Part shown: positions 14,620 to 16,471 of the stretch, in pieces
How positions within the stretch are numbered: the stretch's first letter is position 1
Layout: each line of letters begins with the position of its first letter
DNA from: Acetobacteraceae bacterium
Lineage (GTDB): Bacteria; Pseudomonadota; Alphaproteobacteria; Acetobacterales; Acetobacteraceae
Length of the DNA: 16,471 nt
Reading direction: 5' to 3'
Assembly (NCBI GenBank): GCA_947478535.1
Contig: CANJXD010000068.1
Coordinates: 1-16,471 of the forward strand
Notes under the pieces: generated by a model
The model's database searches: none
What the model saw: only the letters and a program-made list of their open reading frames with translations
Told to the model about the DNA's origin: nothing
Position numbers and translations under genes: made by a program

Positions 14620-15954
14620 ATGGACCGCCCGCTCGCCACCCTCGGCGCGTTCGCGGCAGGATTGCGCTTCGACGACCTGCCCGTGGCCGTCGTCGATCAT
14701 GCCTGCCTGGTGCTGCTGGACACCGCCGCCGCGATCTGCGCCGGTGCCGTGCTGCCCGAGATGCAGGCGCTGGCCCGCTGGCAGGTGCAGCAGGGAAACG
14801 GCGCGGCCTTGCAGGCGCTGACGCTGGCGAGTTGCGGCGTCGTGCACGAACTGGACGAGGGCTTTGCGCCCGCACGCGGCCATCCCGCCATACACGTGAT
14901 CCCTGCCGCCCTGACCGAAGCCGCTGCGCGCAGGGCGAGCGGGAAAGACCTTATCACTGCGATTGTCGTTGGATATGAAGTCGCCGCCCGCGTGGGCGCG
15001 GCGGTGAAGCTGCGTCCCGGCATGCATCCGCACGGCACCTGGGGCGGACTGGGCGCTGCCGCGGCGGTCGCCCATCTGCGCGGATATCCGGCAGAGGTGG
15101 TGACCGCGGCGCTCGATCTGGCGGCTTGCATGCCCATCGCCACCAGCTACCAGGCGGTGCGCGACGGATCGCCGGTCCGCCATGCATGGGCCGGCTTGGC
15201 CAACTTCACGGGCTCGTTGGCGGCAGCCCTGGCTGGTGCGCCCTTTCCCGCGCCGGCAACAGGGGCCATGGCCTCGCTGTCCGGGGTCGTCGGCACCGAG
15301 TTCAGCGCGGCCACCGCGGTGGAGGCCCTTGGCAGTCGGTGGGACATCCTGCGCGGCTACTTCAAGATGCATGCCTGCTGCCGCCACGGACACGCAACGC
15401 TGGACGCCATCGACCTGGCGCTGGCCGACACCCGCCCCAGCCCGGCGCAAGTTGCCTCGGTACGCGTGCGGACCTATGCGGATGCCGTCAGCGCGATGAC
15501 GCCGACCATCCCCGTCACCACGGTCCTGGCGGCCAAGTTCAGCATGCCGTTCATGGTTGCGCTGCGCCTGGTGCGCGGCGCCACCGACCCCGCGCTCTTC
15601 ACGCCAGGGATCGCGCTTGACCCGGAACTCGTGGATTTCGCGACCAAGGTGCGTTTCGAAGAGGACCCCGAACTGACGCAGCGCGGAAGGGAACGGCGTG
15701 GGGCGCGTGTGGAGATCGCCCTGGCCGACGGCAGCATCCTGAAGGGCGAGGTCGAGCACAGCCGCGGTGATCCGACACTGCCCTTCGGACGCGACGATAT
15801 CGTGGCGAAGTACCGCCGCCTGACGACAAGCACGCTCGGCGCGACACAGTCGGCTCGGCTCGAGACCCTGATCACTGGCCTGCCCACGCTGGAGGATTGC
15901 AGCCCCGTACTGCAGGCGCTCTCCGTGCCGGCCGGCGCGGAGGCGATACCATGA
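14620..15954 (+). CDS. MmgE/PrpD-family protein
   Basis: This 444-residue protein belongs to the family of 2-methylcitrate dehydratase and iminodisuccinate epimerase, which handle hydroxy- or imino-substituted di- and tricarboxylates. Seen are VVHELDEGFAPARGHPAIHV (74-93) and PAALTEAA (95-102). Further marks are MHPHGTWGGLGAAAAVAHLR at 135-154 and the substrate-site motif FKMHACCRHGHATLDAID at 248-265. The first motif has DEG where 2-methylcitrate dehydratases carry an FDD-type acidic pair, marking a different subgroup. GGAGGAGGA (14603-14611) lies 8 nt before the ATG. It is directly downstream of tctA and overlaps the isochorismatase-family start as ATGA. It probably acts on the compound the TTT system imports (inference). 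Confidence 0.9.
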   Translation: MDRPLATLGAFAAGLRFDDLPVAVVDHACLVLLDTAAAICAGAVLPEMQALARWQVQQGNGAALQALTLASCGVVHELDEGFAPARGHPAIHVIPAALTEAAARRASGKDLITAIVVGYEVAARVGAAVKLRPGMHPHGTWGGLGAAAAVAHLRGYPAEVVTAALDLAACMPIATSYQAVRDGSPVRHAWAGLANFTGSLAAALAGAPFPAPATGAMASLSGVVGTEFSAATAVEALGSRWDILRGYFKMHACCRHGHATLDAIDLALADTRPSPAQVASVRVRTYADAVSAMTPTIPVTTVLAAKFSMPFMVALRLVRGATDPALFTPGIALDPELVDFATKVRFEEDPELTQRGRERRGARVEIALADGSILKGEVEHSRGDPTLPFGRDDIVAKYRRLTTSTLGATQSARLETLITGLPTLEDCSPVLQALSVPAGAEAIP

Positions 15955-16471
15955 GCGCAGGCACAAACTCCTTCTTCGATTCCGTCGCCCATCTGCTGAC
16001 GGAGGCGGAGCGGAAGCAACTGACCGCTGCCGGGATGGGTCGCAGAAGCGGCTTCGGCAGCCATCCGGCCCTGCTCGTGATCGACGCGCAGAACTACATG
16101 GTCGGCCCGGCCACGTCGTCGGACACGACGCACTACCCCTCCGCCTGCGCCGGCGCGCGCGAGGTGGCACCGGTCATCGTGAGCCTGGCGCGGGCCTTTC
16201 GCAGCAAGTCTCTGCCGGTCATCTACACGCGCCAGGTGGCCCGGGCGGATGCCCAGGACATGGGGGTGAAGCGGCTCAAGCGCGGTGTGCTGAACATCGA
16301 GGGTTGGTACATCGACGGTACCAAGGGCGCGGAGTTGTCGCCGCTGGTCGAGCCGCAGCCGCAGGACATCGTCCTGCCAAAGCTGAAGCAGAGCGGGTTT
16401 CACGGCACGCCGCTGCTCGGCCTGCTGATCGACATGAACGTCGATACGCTGGTCATCACCGGCGGATCCAC
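15951..16471 (+). CDS. Isochorismatase-family cysteine hydrolase, 3'-truncated by window end
   Basis: The first 173 complete codons of an isochorismatase-like amidohydrolase are present. About 35 leading residues precede the core, which begins HPALLVIDAQNYMVG with catalytic aspartate D45. The lysine of the triad is K144 in VLPKLKQSGFHGTPL. The final residues LVITGGST lead into the family's nucleophilic-cysteine loop, so the cysteine itself lies just beyond 16471. The extended N-terminus ending in GFG before PALLVID recalls N-carbamoylsarcosine and maleamate amidohydrolases rather than true isochorismatases (inference). The ATG overlaps the preceding TGA (ATGA), with GGAGG 7 nt upstream. It is part of the tctCBA-prpD operon, suggesting release of ammonia from an imported amide or an intermediate. 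Confidence 0.88.
   Translation, partial: MSAGTNSFFDSVAHLLTEAERKQLTAAGMGRRSGFGSHPALLVIDAQNYMVGPATSSDTTHYPSACAGAREVAPVIVSLARAFRSKSLPVIYTRQVARADAQDMGVKRLKRGVLNIEGWYIDGTKGAELSPLVEPQPQDIVLPKLKQSGFHGTPLLGLLIDMNVDTLVITGGS

Noticed and set aside
13394..14639. Overlapping minus-strand frames opposite tctA
   Set aside because: Ser/Pro/Arg- or Gln/Glu-rich antisense translations without domains; tctA is unambiguous on the plus strand.
14593..16170. 525-codon minus-strand open frame opposite the PrpD and isochorismatase genes
   Set aside because: It is antisense to two well-supported genes, Arg-rich with no motif, and a by-product of GC-biased third positions.
1..16471. CRISPR arrays, tRNA or rRNA genes, insertion sequences, integrases, phage or toxin-antitoxin genes
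   Set aside because: No regularly spaced repeats, transposase or integrase motifs, or structural RNA signatures were found on reading both strands.

Overview
This is GC-rich proteobacterial DNA. Several tripartite tricarboxylate transporter (TTT/Bug) receptor genes, catabolic enzymes with broad-specificity folds, twin-arginine-type signal peptides and strongly GC-ending codons suggest an alphaproteobacterium of the Acetobacteraceae/Roseomonas type. A Burkholderiales-like betaproteobacterium is the main alternative. This is inference from gene content, not from a marker gene. There is no rRNA, tRNA, CRISPR array, phage or insertion-sequence gene. The window reads as an accessory catabolic and uptake island for organic acids or amides whose substrates cannot be read from the sequence.

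Left block, minus strand (about 60-3163): a nested palindrome (60-134) lies just downstream of a NahR/NodD-like LysR regulator gene (201-1145). Upstream of the regulator gene is a decayed C-terminal piece of an SMP-30/gluconolactonase-type lactonase. Upstream of that is a tight pair encoding a TauD/TfdA dioxygenase and an HpcH/HpaI aldolase. Divergent region 3164-3410 carries a LysR-type dyad and other symmetric sequences.

Middle block, plus strand (3411-10144): a second HpcH/HpaI aldolase, an orphan Bug-type receptor, a cyclase-family hydrolase, then a complete ABC importer (Tat-exported binding protein, fused two-domain permease, ATPase). Gaps are 35 bp or less and several junctions overlap, so this looks like one operon. 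The binding protein lacks the tyrosine pair of true ferric-iron binders, so the ABC system probably carries an organic solute.

Right block: a minus-strand LLM-class flavin monooxygenase of the NtaA/DszA type (10164-11483) converges on the ABC operon. It diverges from a canonical TTT operon (tctC-tctB-tctA) that continues without a break into an MmgE/PrpD-family gene and an isochorismatase-family amidohydrolase cut by the window end. The 196-bp divergent region holds an excellent extended -10 promoter followed by a 20-bp perfect palindrome.

Together the genes suggest uptake of carboxylated compounds (one TTT system, one orphan receptor, one ABC importer). They would then be oxidised (dioxygenase, flavin monooxygenase), hydrolysed (cyclase, isochorismatase), hydrated or dehydrated or epimerised (PrpD), and cleaved to pyruvate-type fragments (aldolases). 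The order of these steps is inference.
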